DNA of 64,000 nt from assembly GCA_034509425.1 (NCBI GenBank), contig JAVTVJ010000069.1, forward strand, positions 992,001 to 1,056,000, given 5' to 3'. Positions 13,298 through 27,987 of this stretch are shown piece after piece; the stretch's first letter is position 1; each line of letters opens with the position of its first letter. The DNA comes from Eopsaltria australis. Its lineage: Eukaryota; Chordata; Aves; Passeriformes; Petroicidae. Both the position numbers and the translations under genes were made by a program. The notes under the pieces are model-generated. The model saw nothing but the letters and a program-made list of their open reading frames with translations. It was not told the origin of the DNA and made no database searches.

Positions 13298-16200
13298 TAT
13301 ATCCCAAGGGTGTGGAGGTTGCTGAGTCTGGTGGTGTGTGGGCTCTATTTAGTGGGACATGTATTGGCAAAGGTGCAGTGCTTTTAGCAATAACAGCCCT
13401 GACTTTGGAGCTATTTAATTGTTGGAGATGCTGAAATGGTGGACATGCAGATGGTAGGGACAATGGCTACTACTCCAAGCTCATCTGAGAACCCCTTAGC
13501 ACTGGGCCCCAAGCTTCTGTACCATTCCACTGATAGTTTGGGCTGCAGTGTTTGAAGACATGAAAGTGCTAAATAAATATGGACATACTTGTTGTGGGCA
13601 TACAATCACAACTGAGCAACCTGAAGACGAGAATTAACATTTTACTTTCTTGTTTGTTCCCCCCTCCTCTCTGTCCCAATTCAATATTACATTGAGAAAG
13701 GATCCAGCCCTGAACACCTCTTGAAGAAGAATCACACTGATGCCAATTTGCTGTCAGGTAAGGAAACAATAAGATTTCTTCCTTGTTCTTCCTTTCTTGT
13801 ACAGTCCATTTAGCTCCTGAGCCCTCCAAAATGTACATGAGGATATTCCACAGCAATGGAAGTGTTCATAAGCAAGATCAATATATACATAAAATTAGTC
13901 TTTGTTTAAATATGAAAGCTGTGATCTCTTTGGGACACAGAAAACAGAAATGGACAATATGTATTTAAATCATGTAGCATATTTTTTAAACATTCCAGCC
14001 TCATTTTCAACCCTTTCTTCCCACAAAACCCAGTTAGGCAGCTATCCAGAACACTTATAAAAGCAGTGCACTGGGTGACTTACTGAATAGTTTAAATTTT
14101 GTGGGAAAAAATTAAAATAATTCTTCACAGTTCTTTTTTTTAATTTGAAGAAAATACAGACATGAGAGAGAAATTTTAACTTCCCATTAAGATATACCAA
14201 ATTGAAATCTTTCTGAGTGGATAAAACAGTGACCAAAATATCATGAAAATGCTTATTTTTTTCTTTTGCACCTACCATGCAGGTATTTTTAAAGTAAGTA
14301 AGGTTCATATTTCGAATTTCATTGAATACATTCCAGTGGGGGGAAGACAGGGAGAAGAAACAATTAGGGGGAGAGGTTGAGCTGACAGTGCAGTTTCTTT
14401 GCAGTGACAACCACATGTATTCATAAATATTTTATAAGCGCAGCTTTCAGGCTAGTATATTTAACTGCCACATTAATGCAGCTTGCAAGTTTATAACCTG
14501 GACATTTGTGTGTTGTGAATGTCCAGTATTCTGTCCATGGTGACAGTAAAAGGTTTATATTTTGAAGGCTTTTCTCCTGTACACTGATTTCCAGCTGTAA
14601 GGTTCTTGTCTTATACAGCAGCTGTGCTTCTTGTATAATACTACAATGCATCAATTATTAATTCCATTGAAAGATGTTACAAATATACTACTTATGACAT
14701 ATTCCGTGCTGTCCATGAATGGAGCAGAATCTTCTCATGTCCAAGAACACCACAGAGTCATCTCAGGAATGCTGCAGAAAAAGCTGCATGCTTTTTACAT
14801 TCAGTGCATTTTATTATTAACACTACAGAGGTTCTAAAAAGAAACTGATGAAAATAAATGTTGTAATCAGAACCAATTATGAACAAAATGATTGCAGCTG
14901 ACATTCAGAAATGTCATCAGTATCACAAATACCACTTCTCAGCATTAAGACTGCTTCCCATAAGTCAATGTTACAATTAGTGGTCACTTGAAGAGCTTAA
15001 ATATCGTTCAGCAAATGGTGTGGATCTTTCCACTTCTTTGGATAAAGCAGGGAGAGAATGAAAAATCGTGTCCTGAAAGGAAGATGACATTGTTAAAGGG
15101 CAGACTAGAACCCAAAAAAACTTACAGGGTCTGGAAAAGTGCAAAGAGAAGCCAGCTAAACTGGACTTTGTGAGGGCAAATGCCAGGATCACCCTAGAGT
15201 GTAGAGTTACTTTGTATTGAGTCTCTCCATCTAACTTCTGGATTCTGACATTATAATGACAGAAGTAAAGAAAAGTCAAAGGGAAATACAAAGTAAGAAA
15301 GAACTTTCTTCTGGAGATTTCTAACCTGTTGTGAAACCTGATTTGCCCTAATCATGTACTGAAACTTATTTTAATCTTTCACAAGAATTATAGTCTTGGC
15401 TGCAAAATCAGACGCACCCCACTAGCTGTCATGTCAAGGGAGCATTAAGCCTTTGTCAAAGGATGAGGTTTGATCCAGCTTGTCTTCCCTACAGCTTCTG
15501 CTGATGGCAGTTCTGCAGAGCTTTTGATGAAAACTAAATCTTCTCATCTCTGGCATACTCCTCATGAAAAGACAATGACAAACACTTTAAGCACAGAAGG
15601 TATGCACTATATGCATTTTCCTCTACAAGCCAAGGTGAATTTATCCCTGTGGACAAATGCTTCAAAAAAGCTGTCTGCCAATAGAATTGATGTCTGGCTC
15701 CTTGACTGTTTTCTGCCAGAGTCCAATTCTTTCGATACACACCAATCTGATTAATCCTTCAGTGAGTAGCAAGGTGGTGCTTGTTAGAAGAAACTATACT
15801 TAGCAATGAAATGAGCTGCATACAAAAAAATTCTTATATTTTGCCCTTTGCATGCACACATCACACTAGTTTGCAGCTAGTTACAACCAAACCCACTCTG
15901 GAGTATCTCTTCTAGATGACTTTGATCCGAAGAAATAAGACCCTGTAAACTGCAGATACCACTTCTTTTCATTGCTTCTAATGAAGGAATAAAACCAGTC
16001 ACGTCTTTGTTACAGTAACTCATGAAAACTGCTTTAAAACTGATTGAATCAATTTGCCTCTATCTTGTTACTTCTGACCTGAGCAATTTTAAAGAGTTCA
16101 AGCCAAGTAAGTGCAATCCATGATTGACATTATATCCATACATCTTTCTTTTCCTTTCTGTTCCAGGAGTTCTACTGTACATCGCAGAAGGCTAAGTCTT

Positions 16201-19200
16201 CCAAGCAAGAGATGAGCCACGTGGGAGGGTATCATGTGTTGGAACATGAAATTCAACTGTTTTCTGTAATAAATCCCAAGTTACTCCATTTTCTCACACT
16301 GTACTGCATGCATGTGTGGTAACTGTTTATCTTCTAGGTGTAAGAACAAAGTATTGCTCAATTTATTTATTGTCTAGTGTCTTACAAGTCAATGGGATAA
16401 AGTCACAAGGAGGCTATGAGCCTTCCTCTAGGTTTTCTATTTACACATAGGTATGCCAAATATTCCTGAAGTGGGAATTGTTTAAGAAACATTATTTGTT
16501 TAAGAAACAAGATGGTCAAATCCCAGATAATGTATTTTAATGCACCTCATCATCTTACATGCCTAAACATTCAAAATGGAAACTTCTCAGTTATCCCAGC
16601 AAGGAAAAACTCATTCTGTTACTGAAATGAATATGATAATATTGCATCTGTATATTACCATCATCCCCCTTTTCAGAGGACATCTTATTTCTCTCAAATG
16701 TTCTAGGAGGTAGGAAGAAAGGTAGTTTGTACTTATACTGGGACCACCCTTGCCCTGCTACAACCCTTAATTTTTTCTAAAACCTCTTTGAAAACCATTC
16801 TGGATTTGATTTATTTTTCATCCCAGTCCCAGATAGATACAGGCAATAAGCAATATGCCCTCTGCTTGCTCCTTTCCAATCTTGTATGCACAGTTATTAA
16901 TCTTCATAATGTTTCTCAGACAGGTCTTTGTTCCCTAATGACTCTAGGCACACCTTTGGGCATATTAGTAGGCAAAACCCCTGGTGTTTTTCAGGACAGA
17001 TTTCCCATAGTTTAGTTTATGAACCAAGTTCTGAATGTTTACTTAGGCACTCATTCAAATTTAGACTGAGATTTTTAAAGGTAGCAAGCAGTTGCTGCCA
17101 TCAGTGTTGCATGGGCTGAGACTTTTTTTTCTGATGTATTTTCAGCACTTAAGAGCCTAACTTTTGTTGTAAGTCAATGTCACTAAAGTTGCCTAATCCC
17201 ATTTTTAAAGTGAACAATTCCAGTGGCAATCATTTAAACCTAAAATGTGGAGTGAATCAATGCATACATCCTTTTAAAAATACTACAGAAATTACAAGGA
17301 ATTTAGATTACGTGCCATGTTGCCAGTCTTCAGAGTTCTAATATTTTTGTTTCACAAAAAATGAATAAAAGGAAGATACACTTCATGTATTGTAGCAAAT
17401 GTTCATTATGCTGTAAGTTACAAAATTTACAAAATTGCTAAAAATCACGTATCAGTAGAAAAAAATCAGTATTATTCCTTAGTCCTACTATTTAGAATTA
17501 AGGAACAAATTAGTTAAATTTGTGAAGTCTTAACCTCTTCAAGGTTTTCTTTCCCCATGTTTTGTCCAAACATTATTTATTGGAACAATTTATTTAGCAA
17601 ATTAGGATTCAGAAATAATTTTATAATTTTCAGGCTAACTACCTTAACTGTCATCACTGTCAGTAGTGCAATGCCCTCAGTTGAAACAGCTGCTCCATGG
17701 ACTTTATTTTAGAATTACTAAACTTTTTACCTTCCCATTTCCAGAGGTGGAATAACACTTCACCTATTACTTCTCAGAGTTTATCTTACTGCTTAGGGAA
17801 CTTACATTGAAAAGGCCTTTCTCTTGTGAGCTGGGACACAGTCAGCTTTGAAGGTTAAGCCAAGCCAGATTATATCTCATTCAACAAAAGATACTGCACC
17901 AAAGTAAATATTTAGTATTTCCTTTTAATATTTAGCTGTTACCCATACATTTATTAATTATTTGTTACACTACCATATTCTTTCCCTCCATTCTTTATTG
18001 TTACATAGTCTTCTGGCTTCCAGTTTGTAAGGGAGAGGATTTACTCCTGAAGAAGGCTTGTATATGGAAAAACAATACAAGTAATTTCTTGGGATGCAGT
18101 CTTTGTTGCACTGACTGAAATGCCAAGCCTCCTACTGCCTCAATACTTTTAAGCAGTTCACTTTATTAGGCCCCACCTGTGAAGTGAAAAGGAATACGAT
18201 TACTGAAGAAAGCTTGCTTTTACTTGACAGGTTTCAAGTACGGGATCTAATTATCATGCCATAAACTGACAATTTCAAAGGATAATGTTCTGATAAATAC
18301 TGTGTTAAAGCCAACACATTAAACACATTTTCTCCTTATGCCAATTGGAATGGAAATGATATTTTCCTTGCCATGGGCACATTAGAACGTGGTCAGAAGC
18401 TGTAACAAAAACAGGTAACATTTTTATTATAATTAAGGAGAGTATGTTCAGCTTCAAACAGGGAACTGGATATCAATTCCTGCAGGCAGCTACTATCCAT
18501 AACATGTCATTTTAACTGAGCCACCCAAGAATATGGTGTTTTTGGTGCCATGCATTTATTTGCGTATGCCTATGTACGTACCCAATACTGTCTTGGAAAA
18601 TTTTTGGTTTAAACCTCATTAGAAATGAGCAAATATTTCTCAGATACTTAAATTATTTAAAAGTTCATGAAAATAAGAAGATGAATAGGGAAGAAGGTTC
18701 TATAAATTCTGTAGAGAGGCTGAAGTGTGAGTTCAAAAGTTTTAAGACCTAAGAGAATGCACACTGAAAACAGCAGGATCTTTCATACATGCCAGACTGC
18801 AAAAAAACCTCTCTCAGAAATCAATCACAAGACAAAAACTGTTTTAGTAGATTCAGTGCTCAACTTATTTAGAAAGAAGGCAATATATTCTGTAAGAGAA
18901 CAGATCAAAGACCTGTTTGCTCTTCCATGCACTCACGAGACCTTTGTGATCTGGAGTTCCTTACTTGGTAGCTTCCCCTGTCCAGAGAGACTACTGGGCT
19001 GGTGGGGCTTCCCACATCCCCTTTGCAAGCAATACCCAGATATTCCTGGCAGTGAAAACAAATCATCATTGATCTCCTCAACTTTCCTCTTTGACTTAGG
19101 AACATGTAGAAGTAAGTGTTGAGCTTGACACCATTATTTGTTTTCTTTTATAGAAAACTGATAGATGCAGCTAGCAATCTGTGTGATAAAAGCACAATGC

Positions 19201-20586
19201 CTACCACTATGACATCCCCACCCTTTTTAGATAAATATATGGCATGAAATGTGACAAAAATGTGCAGATCAGACTCTCCTCCTACAGTCCTGCTTTCAGA
19301 TAAGACATCAACAGACTGCTTTACTTTGCTAGTGTCACAAAACCAAAAGAAACTCAATATGGAGGAGACAGAGATTGAGAGAAAAATGACAATCTTTCGA
19401 GTATACAGCCTTCAGATCTATGTTCATGAAGCCACAACACAGGAGATTAACAAATCCTGCTGCAGCCTTCCTGGGGTACAGGTGATATAATCTGAATCTT
19501 CTCTAAGCTGCTACAGTTATGTTGCTGAACCTTTTAAAGAAAAAGTTAATGATGTTTTGAAGGACTACAATTGAACATGGCTTCTTCCACTTCATTTCTG
19601 CTCTCCAAGTGACCTGACTTTGCTGAAAAAAGAGTGAAGAAACTGTCCACAGGGTTTTCACCCCAAGATGTTTGCTGTTACGCAGGACAGTGCTGGGAAG
19701 CATTGATGTATTGCATTTATTTAGGACTGTGATACTACCCTAGTACTGCTGTATCTTTGACTCTCACCACTTTCACATCACTTTTGGACTAATCTCTTGA
19801 TGCATCTCAGAGGAAGAATATACATATCTGTGCACTGGTGCTGTTAATATGTAACTCCCAAAGATACCTTATTTTAATCATATTGTTGGCCAGTAAAGAT
19901 CTGTTGAATAATTTTGGCAAAGCATCAATACCTCTTTAACCACACTGCACTCACATGTGTAAATTTTTATATTCAGAGCCATGTCCCATCAGGACAAGAA
20001 TGTGAAAATTAATTCAGATGACATGTGGTTGGTATGGTGCAAATAAACAGTGTTCTGACATATCTCAAAGGCATTTGCATAACTGCAAGGTGCAGGTGTT
20101 TCCAAGAATCCCTGGCATGGCTTATGAATGACAGAGTATTTAGCTTCAGGCTTCCTGGCCAAAATACATTCCAAACAGTATGGAAAGAAAAGAAATGTAC
20201 CAGCTCATATATTAATTTCTAAATATTACTGTATCAGATGGGTGATTACTTCCTGAAGAAGCTACAGATAAGTTGCAGGGAGAAAGAAAAATCCCAAGAG
20301 AAGGCAACTGTATATATGTATATGAACTGGCAGTCTCAAATTCACGAGACATTCAAACCCTTTGGATTAAGTTTCTGCACTAAGTTGGCAATGCTTTGAG
20401 ATAGACAATTCTTTTCCTGTTGCTTGCAGTTGCCATGAATTTACTGGAAGCACTGACTCATCCTTAATCAGTGGTGCCTTGGGTTATTTTTATATTGTTT
20501 TTATGTGTTTATAGCATCTGCTATTTTTAAGGCATCTTGTTATATTCAGAAGATTTCATGGGGATCTGGCACAATGATTTTTACAT

Positions 20587-20626
20587 AAGATATTGAAACC
20601 TAAAAAGTATATAGTTTCAATATCTT
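20587..20626. repeat. Perfect 13-bp inverted repeat with 14-nt loop
   Basis: AAGATATTGAAAC (20587-20599) and its exact reverse complement GTTTCAATATCTT (20614-20626) flank a 14-nt AT-rich spacer. No transposon terminal features were recognised around it. Confidence 0.6.
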
Positions 20627-22978
20627 GTTATGACTTAATTCCAAGCAGACAAATCTACGGATGATAAGCTTTCTTCATGTAAGTCAGTTAATCAAGTAAT
20701 GGATTGGTTGTTAACTAATACATGGAGTTGGCTCCACACCTAAATTCCTCAGAGATAATGAAATTATACCTATTAGAATGATTGCACAGCTCTTTGTATC
20801 TGCACAACAACACTTTTTCTATCTGTAAGGAGAGCAGGAAAGTGTTAAAATTTTAAATCCCTGACAAACCTCAGAGGAAAACATCTTTGCTCGCAGTGTT
20901 TGTTCACCACATGGTGCATGCTTCAGAAGGTGCTAAATCAGCAAAACAGCTGAATTTGAAATATCGAGAACATTCATCTGACTCTGAATTCAGTTATGCT
21001 TTATGTAAAGATCCTGAATAGAATCTGATAGTACAACAGCAATGTGGAATTGCATATTAAACATACCTAACCTGTCATTAAAAACCTCTAATTAGTCATC
21101 AGAAGAGTCCCTGTGCTGCTACTTGTCATGCTATATCCATATCTCATTTTAATGGGAGAAGATAGTATTTCTGATTGTGTCGCTTAATGTACAACGTATG
21201 AAAGTTATGGGCCTGAACCTGTTCCCATGGAGGTCAATGGCAGTTTTACTATTGTCTTCAATTAGAACAGGATGTCATTTTATGACACTAGAGTTTCATT
21301 TGCATTAATTAATTTACTTAGTAGGTAATGAAAAAACAGCCCTCTGGCTCATGAGTTTGGTACTGTATTTAATATTTTCGTTAAGAATAACTGCATTCAT
21401 AAACTTTTAAGCAGAATAGGGTAAGACAGATCAGTGTATTAGGCTAAACCAGCAGTTGATTGGGAAGCCCTGAAACTGCCTTCCATGCCCTGGCCTCATT
21501 TTCTTTTATTTGTCAGGGACTAGGTCTAGGATGTTGAATCTTTAACGCTTAGCAGTGTTAGATTTAGGCACAACAGCTCTGTACTTCATGGATCAATATG
21601 ATTTCTACATTACGGAGACATTTGATCAGCAGACACTACAGAACTGGCAGCTGGTTTTCGGGCCAGTAGCATCAATGGGAACAGCAAAGATAGAGGGGAG
21701 ACGAGGTTGAGGTGCTTCTTCACATCATGGTTGAAGCCCATCTGGGAAGATCCATACAGACGTCAGTGAAGGCAAACACAATAATGTGGAAGCAGACTTA
21801 TATAAGGTGCTTTGATTTCTTAAATTAAATGTAAACCAGATCAGTCTCCTTCTAACATTTTTAGCTTTTAAGCTGCTTACAGCATCTATAATGTTAGTAT
21901 CAGGCTCATGTCTGGGAAAGATAAGAAGGTGCAAAACCAGTGATGGAGGCAGTTCTTCCAAGCGAGCAGGATTACACTGTGCCAGCTGCGGGGGATGTAG
22001 GGTAGCAGCAAAATGCACACCCTGAGACTGCAGAAATATAAGGACTCTATACATAACACTTCTCACAGAAAGGACAGGAATTAAATGATCCTTGAGTAAG
22101 CCAGTGACAGCTGAAGGATTACAGTGGCCTGCTGGAGGGGTGGTATGGCCCAGCAGTGGAGGTACTTGTTCAGGATTTCTGTGATCTGATCTCCACATGC
22201 TGCTACATATTTCCCCTGTCTAGAAGACAGAAGTCTGGCAAAGCCACTTCTCCTTCTGGGCACTGTTTCTACAGCCCGGGGGTAATAACTCCTCTTTACC
22301 TCCTAAGGTTTCTGTTTTGGTTGGGTTTGTAAGGTGCTTAGTTACCCAAGTGTTGGGAGCTATAAAACATCAAGATCAATTGAAAACCCGTCAGTCAGAA
22401 CTTGAAAACCCATCAGTCTCTGTATTCAGAGCTTTTTATTAAATTAAGAAGTAAAAAAAAAGTGAGACAATATTGGCTTCAAGTCTGCTTGTCCTCTTTA
22501 GCATATTGCTGTGATTGTCTTGGAATAATTTTAGCCAGGCACACTGTACTTTACGGACATTATTGTAGAAATACTTGCTGAGAAAAGCTATTTTATTAAT
22601 TGAGTATTCTCACTGTAAGTCATGTGATATCCTAGAAGACACTGTATAAATAAAGTGTATTTGCATCAGGAATTTTTCAAGGTTCTCTATTCTACAAAAT
22701 AATAGTTCACAGCTTAAACTAAATCCATTGAGGTGAAGCTTATCAGTTGAACACTTTAATAAAATGAAATCAAATGCAATTTCTAGTGGAGACAACAAAT
22801 GCTTCTTATTTGGCATGATATTTTACATACCTATGTATCACTTTAAAGAAGTTAATTGATGATGTTCATCTTGTAGAGAAAATGAGTTTGCATGGCAAGA
22901 ACTAAGCCTATATATCTGCCTCACTTGCACCAGGTCCTTTCTATATGAAGCCTGAAGATTCTGCTCTATGTTTTCCAG

Positions 22979-23026
22979 AAACAATGCTGAATTCAGACAA
23001 GAATAAACAATGCTGAATTCAGACAA
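22979..23026. repeat. 26-bp-period direct duplication
   Basis: AAACAATGCTGAATTCAGAC followed by AA occurs twice without a mismatch, at 22979-23000 and 23005-23026. This looks like a recent tandem duplication. The unit contains the palindrome TGAATTCA. Confidence 0.8.
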
Positions 23027-23525
23027 TTAAAAACATTTAATTTTAAATTTTGTGATACTTTTCAGATTTGAGCTGTTTTAAAAAGAAAGCTGGAGAGCTA
23101 ATGCCTATGCATATGATGCAACATTTAGCTCTTCATGTTAGTTAGACAATAATCTATCATATATTCAATTTTAAGCTGATGGAAGCACTCTTCTAAAGTG
23201 CATTTTGACTTTTTAGAAATAAAAATAACACAGCAGCTTCTTTTTTAACTCTTAGCTTAACACTTCACTAATTTATTTGAAGGCTCAGTGTATCTCTTTG
23301 AGAAATGGCACTTGTTTAGAAAGATTTTTGTCTTTATTTCAGACAAAAGACTGCCAGCTTAGAGGCTATGAATCTGTATTCTGTATCTTAATGCACAAAT
23401 TTTATTCAGTTTTTACTCTGATTCAGTTCCACTTTAAAATTAAGTGCCTGTTTTATTTCCCCTGGGAAGGGAAATGTAGCATTACACAGAAAAGCTTTGC
23501 AACTCTGGGAACCCCATCACCCCCT

Positions 23526-23539
23526 CCCCCCCCCCCCCC
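23526..23539. repeat. Homopolymer C14
   Basis: Fourteen consecutive C within a C/T-rich stretch starting at 23518. The complementary strand is a G14 run with G-quadruplex potential. The count may be affected by sequencing error, as homopolymers often are. Confidence 0.9.
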
Positions 23540-26500
23540 TTTTCTTTTTACTGTTCCTTCTACAATGTACAGAAGAGGGAAGTTTAAAAAGGGGTTTGTC
23601 CTGATGCTCACAAAACACAGACAGGTACACTTAAGCGGCCTGTGCCTCAAGGCTTCTGCTAATTACTGCCGAATTTACCTCTATGTCTCCAAAGCAACAA
23701 TTTTTGTCTGATTACGTAAGGACACCTGTCCACCTATTGATTTCTCCCTAAAATTTGATTGTTGTATCTGGTAGATGCAGTCTTCAGATAGTACCTTCTT
23801 AAAATTTTTTTGAAAATCAGAAATGCAAGGAAAAGTAATTCCATTACCTATGGTATAATTTGTTTAAAATAGGACTCAATGCATTATACCATAGTCAGTA
23901 AGAGGCTAAGAGAACTAGAAAGAACACTAAATTTAGATTAAATGTTACACAGTCCCTCTTATTATTTTATCTACCTCTCAAAGAATGATGAGGTTTAGAT
24001 TTTACTTCTGGAGAACACAAGATGATGTTTTAGCATGTTGACTCACCTCAGTGTTATTAAGAATCTTCACGGTTCCAAAGTATTCATTAGCTATCATGAT
24101 TGTATGGGGAGTTAAGAAAAGTTTACATAAGATCTAATTATTAACTCCAGTCAAACAGAGCTTCCCTCCCCACTTCCTAAAACCATACTCATCTGCAGAA
24201 AGACCCATCAGGACATCTCCATGCATCCTGAAGAGGAGAAACAGGGAGAGGAAGAGTCTTCACTTCTCCAGCATTTCAGATGTTGAAGAGCAAAGGGTGA
24301 GATACAAACAAATGGATTTAGTATGAGCTGAAATCTCACAACTTTTATTCATCTGGTTGTCTCCAGACTTCATTGGCACTATTTGCATGATAAGTAGCAG
24401 AAATCTTCTGTAACATTTGGGGAGTTATCTTTGGCTTGCTTTCATAGATTTTTACGAGAAAAAATGTTGACTGAAATCTCACACCTGTGCCAAAACTAAC
24501 TTTCAGGATGTTCCATTTGAATCAATCCAGCTGGAAAATCACCTCAGTAATGGATCTTATTGAAATTCTGAAGCCTTTATCTGATAGAAGCTTTCTTAAT
24601 AATTCTTTTAAAATAAAACATTGAACTTCATGAGATACAGAATATTTTTTGTTTAATAAAATATTGAATCATGTACAATCCTATACAATCTAATGGATAC
24701 TCAGGTAAAAAGAAATTCTCAAGCAAAAATGTTTCCCACAACATGTAATGCTTAGAAAACATATTTCAAAATTATATTAATTATCCTATAGTTTTGATAA
24801 CAGAAACACCAATCTTTCTTTGCAGAGGTAATTCTTAGGTAAAATTAGACATTGCTGGAAAATACTCAAGTACAAAAATGAAAAGCTGGTTGCTCCATAT
24901 TTGGAAAGCTGAAGACTTCAACATCAAACCCAATAGCACTGAAAGCTGAATGGGTAGTTATGATACAGCATATAGCAAATTATCTAGGGGACCATTCTTA
25001 CAGTTTTTCAGTTCAGCACCTTTCTGTGGTTGTATAGCTGGGAAAACATGAAGACAGAAGGGAATGACTTGTGTTTCCTGAGATGTGTTTTTAAACCTGG
25101 AAGTTGGGAATGACTCAAACTGAGGTCTTACAATAATAATAGGCAACACTGAGAGCAAGATGGCACCAATCTGGGAAGTACTCCATAAATGGTAGGTTAC
25201 CTTCACAAAGCAAAGTGCATCAGTTTTATAACTCAGAACACTAAACAGTGTCACCAGAGCCACCAGACTGCAGTAAAAAAATGTTGCTGTAGCAATTTTT
25301 CAGCATATAAACTAATAAAGAAACACACACCTGATGTTCAAAATCTTTACACCCTCTCTGAGTAAATTTTAGTTCCCTTTGTGATCATCCCATAAACTGA
25401 AGAGCATGCTCAGCTCATGTTTGACGGGCTGAATTCCATAGGCTAAATTCTAAATGCAAGGCCCTGTTTCCACACTCTAAAATAGTACAGTCAATGCAAC
25501 CCAACTGTATAAACAATACTTGAATGCCTCAAGGTTTTTGTTTCTGTATAAAATGCCTGTAAGAGGACAGCAAAATAGGAAGCTTTCACGGAGATGGATT
25601 CTGAATAGAAGAGGATATGCAAAATTGCAATGAGTTGTTACATGATGTATTAGCTCTTCTTTATGCTTCAAAGTTAATGTGTAAACTTATTCTCAAAGCA
25701 ACTGTTGTGATGTCCTGAATGTATTTCTGCCTGTGAGGAAATAATTTTAACTTGAATAGTAGCAGTGAATCCTAAGAAAACATTAATGATGTTTTGCCAG
25801 AGGAAAAAGGGTTTGAATCTGCTTTTCCACTTTTAGAGGCACCACTGCTTTTCTTCAGTGTGGCAACCACAGTCAAAAGGCATAAAGGGGTGCCATGTTT
25901 AGAGCACTGTCATTCAATAAGATAATTTCTTGATTTTTTTAACCATAGCTTTTGTGCTTATAAAGAAAGCAATTCTGTAAAGAAAGTCAGCGCTCCTTCC
26001 ATTTAAGAGCTCTATGTGCATACCAGAAATCTCTGCCAACTACTGTTCAATGTAATTAAATAATTAAAAAATATAAATATTCTGACTATTGACTAGCTGT
26101 TTTGTTTGGAGTCCAGCAAAAGAAGACAGACAGCCAACAGAGCCAACAGATGAGAACACAAGAGTATCCCCAATGAGGCCACTGCTGCCTGTGTGAAATA
26201 GTGCAGAGATGGTGCAGGGAGCATGCACTGTAATCCAATTAATTTTCTGTTAAAGGACATGTACAGAACAAGCAGCAGCTGCACACAGGTCCTGTTTCAT
26301 TCATCCCCTAGAATCTAAATTTTAAAAGCATGGCTGCAGAAGCATGGAACATTATGGGGAAAACGCTGGATTTCCCAGTAAACCAGATATGTCACATCTC
26401 TTCAGGGAGGCAAGGCAGTAGTGATGCTGCTCCTGAGTGGGAAAGTTTATTCTTCCTGCAGCTGCCTTGCTGCAGATCCAGGTAGGCTATTCCTCCTGAA

Positions 26501-27974
26501 CTCCCTGTTTTCAAAGCTCTCTCTGCACAGGACAATAAACTTCTGTGTGTTTCCTGTTGTGCTGCTTCCCACACATCAAGAACCCCTGATCCATGGGCCT
26601 GATTAGGCAAAGTGGTGTGTCTGGTTTCGATGAGGCACAAGCTGTGGAATCCTCAGAAACCAGGCTGAAACAGCACTGAAACCAGACTTGTTTCAGGAAG
26701 GAGTCTGTTTTGAATTATGCTTCCTATTAGTGGTAGATTTAAAAATTAGGGAACTATGAGTAAATCTGGAACTTAACAAGGCTTAAAATAGGCCTGGGTC
26801 ACAAATCTTGATGACTGTGTGATGGGCTGGTCTTTGCTGTAACAACAAGGAGGTCTTTAACAAAAAAAGTAAGTAGAAAAAGGCAGAGTGACTGGAGTAT
26901 GGGGGACGGGAAATAATAAAGGTAAGTTATTTCTTCCCATCTTATGTTCTGAAACACAGGAAAAGTTTACACAAATGGTAAACATATGGAATAAATTATC
27001 AGGAGAGTGATCTCAAAACAAAGACTACAACAGAGTTCAAGTGACACATTTCTGGAACAGAAATGGATGGTGCCATAAAGTCAACACAAGAAAGTAGGAT
27101 TATGATTAACCTGAAAGAGGGGAAGCAAATTAGACTACAAGCCATTTTCCTATTCCTTATGGCAGCTTCCCAAGACGGCACATCTGAAATGTGTAATTTA
27201 ACATAAGCCCAGAGAGCCTTCCTTGCCAACTACAGAAAAATTAATCAAATATATTCTTGTACCAGATGAGTAGTAGGTATTTATACAAATAAAGAGGCAT
27301 GATCTATTTATACACACATGCACCCAGATGCCTGTGCATGTTTATTATGGTTGAATTGAAATTAGATAACCAACATAAAAACCATTACACAACATTATAC
27401 AGGTCAGTTAGTTCACTGCTTGAGTTTCAGCCAGGCTGGCCATAAAGCCAGGTAATAAAGCTGCAGTGCTTTGAAAACGCAGATGTATTTGAAATGAGTT
27501 GCTCCATGTGATTAAAAGAGATGTGAGAGGTCAGGAGAACAACATAATCTAACACCATGTCTACAGGCACAGCTACACCAAGCAGAGGTAGGAAGCTGTT
27601 ACTACCTGACTGATACAGCCATACTGCCAGCTGTGCCACGAGTGTTAATATAATTACACTGGTATAAAGCCGAAATTTCATAAATGGAACGTCTTTTTCT
27701 TGGTGTTTTTCCTAGGCTGGTATGATACACAGATGTGCTAACATAACCATAGCTCTAGCACAAACACTTTCTACAGTAAAAACATAGATACTGCCAAAAC
27801 CATCCAGGGCACAGAAACACGTGCTAAGAGTTTACTTTGACTATTCTACACTAAACACATTACATCACCAATGTGCTCCAAATACAGACAACTAGGGATT
27901 TGTGGGAAAAACACACCAAAGCTGCCCCATAAGCAACACTCCAGCAAAGCTGTTCCTTCCAGCAGCCCAGCTGT

Positions 27975-27987
27975 GTTGCTTAGCAAC
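27975..27987. promoter_or_regulatory. RFX-type X-box
   Basis: GTTGCTTAGCAAC is an almost perfect inverted repeat of two RFX half-sites (GTTGC / GCAAC) about 810 bp upstream of the SKAP2 ATG, just outside the CpG island. It fits the full-length RFX-family X-box consensus. Occupancy and target gene are unknown. Confidence 0.5.

Larger units (their letters stand above)
13298..27974. other. Upstream intergenic DNA, no gene recognised
   Basis: AT-rich noncoding sequence apart from the duplications, hairpin and poly-C tract listed separately. Open frames such as 18727-19122 (+), 21725-22198 (-) and 23277-23711 (+) have no recognisable domain. By inference from conserved vertebrate gene order this is part of the SKAP2-HOXA1 interval, where distal HOXA regulatory elements are known in mammals, but I cannot assign any here. 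Confidence 0.65.

Noticed and set aside
12896..13387. 163-codon open frame on the + strand
   Set aside because: It is the antisense of the CR1 reverse-transcriptase remnant, not a host gene.
16650..16690. Second MIR-like fragment (ATCATCCCCCTTTTCAGAGG)
   Set aside because: The match is limited to about 20 bases, too short to support.
21725..22198. 157-codon open frame on the minus strand
   Set aside because: No recognisable domain and no splice-supported partner exons; length is compatible with chance.
23277..23711. 144-codon open frame on the + strand
   Set aside because: It runs through the C14 homopolymer, giving a proline run. No domain.
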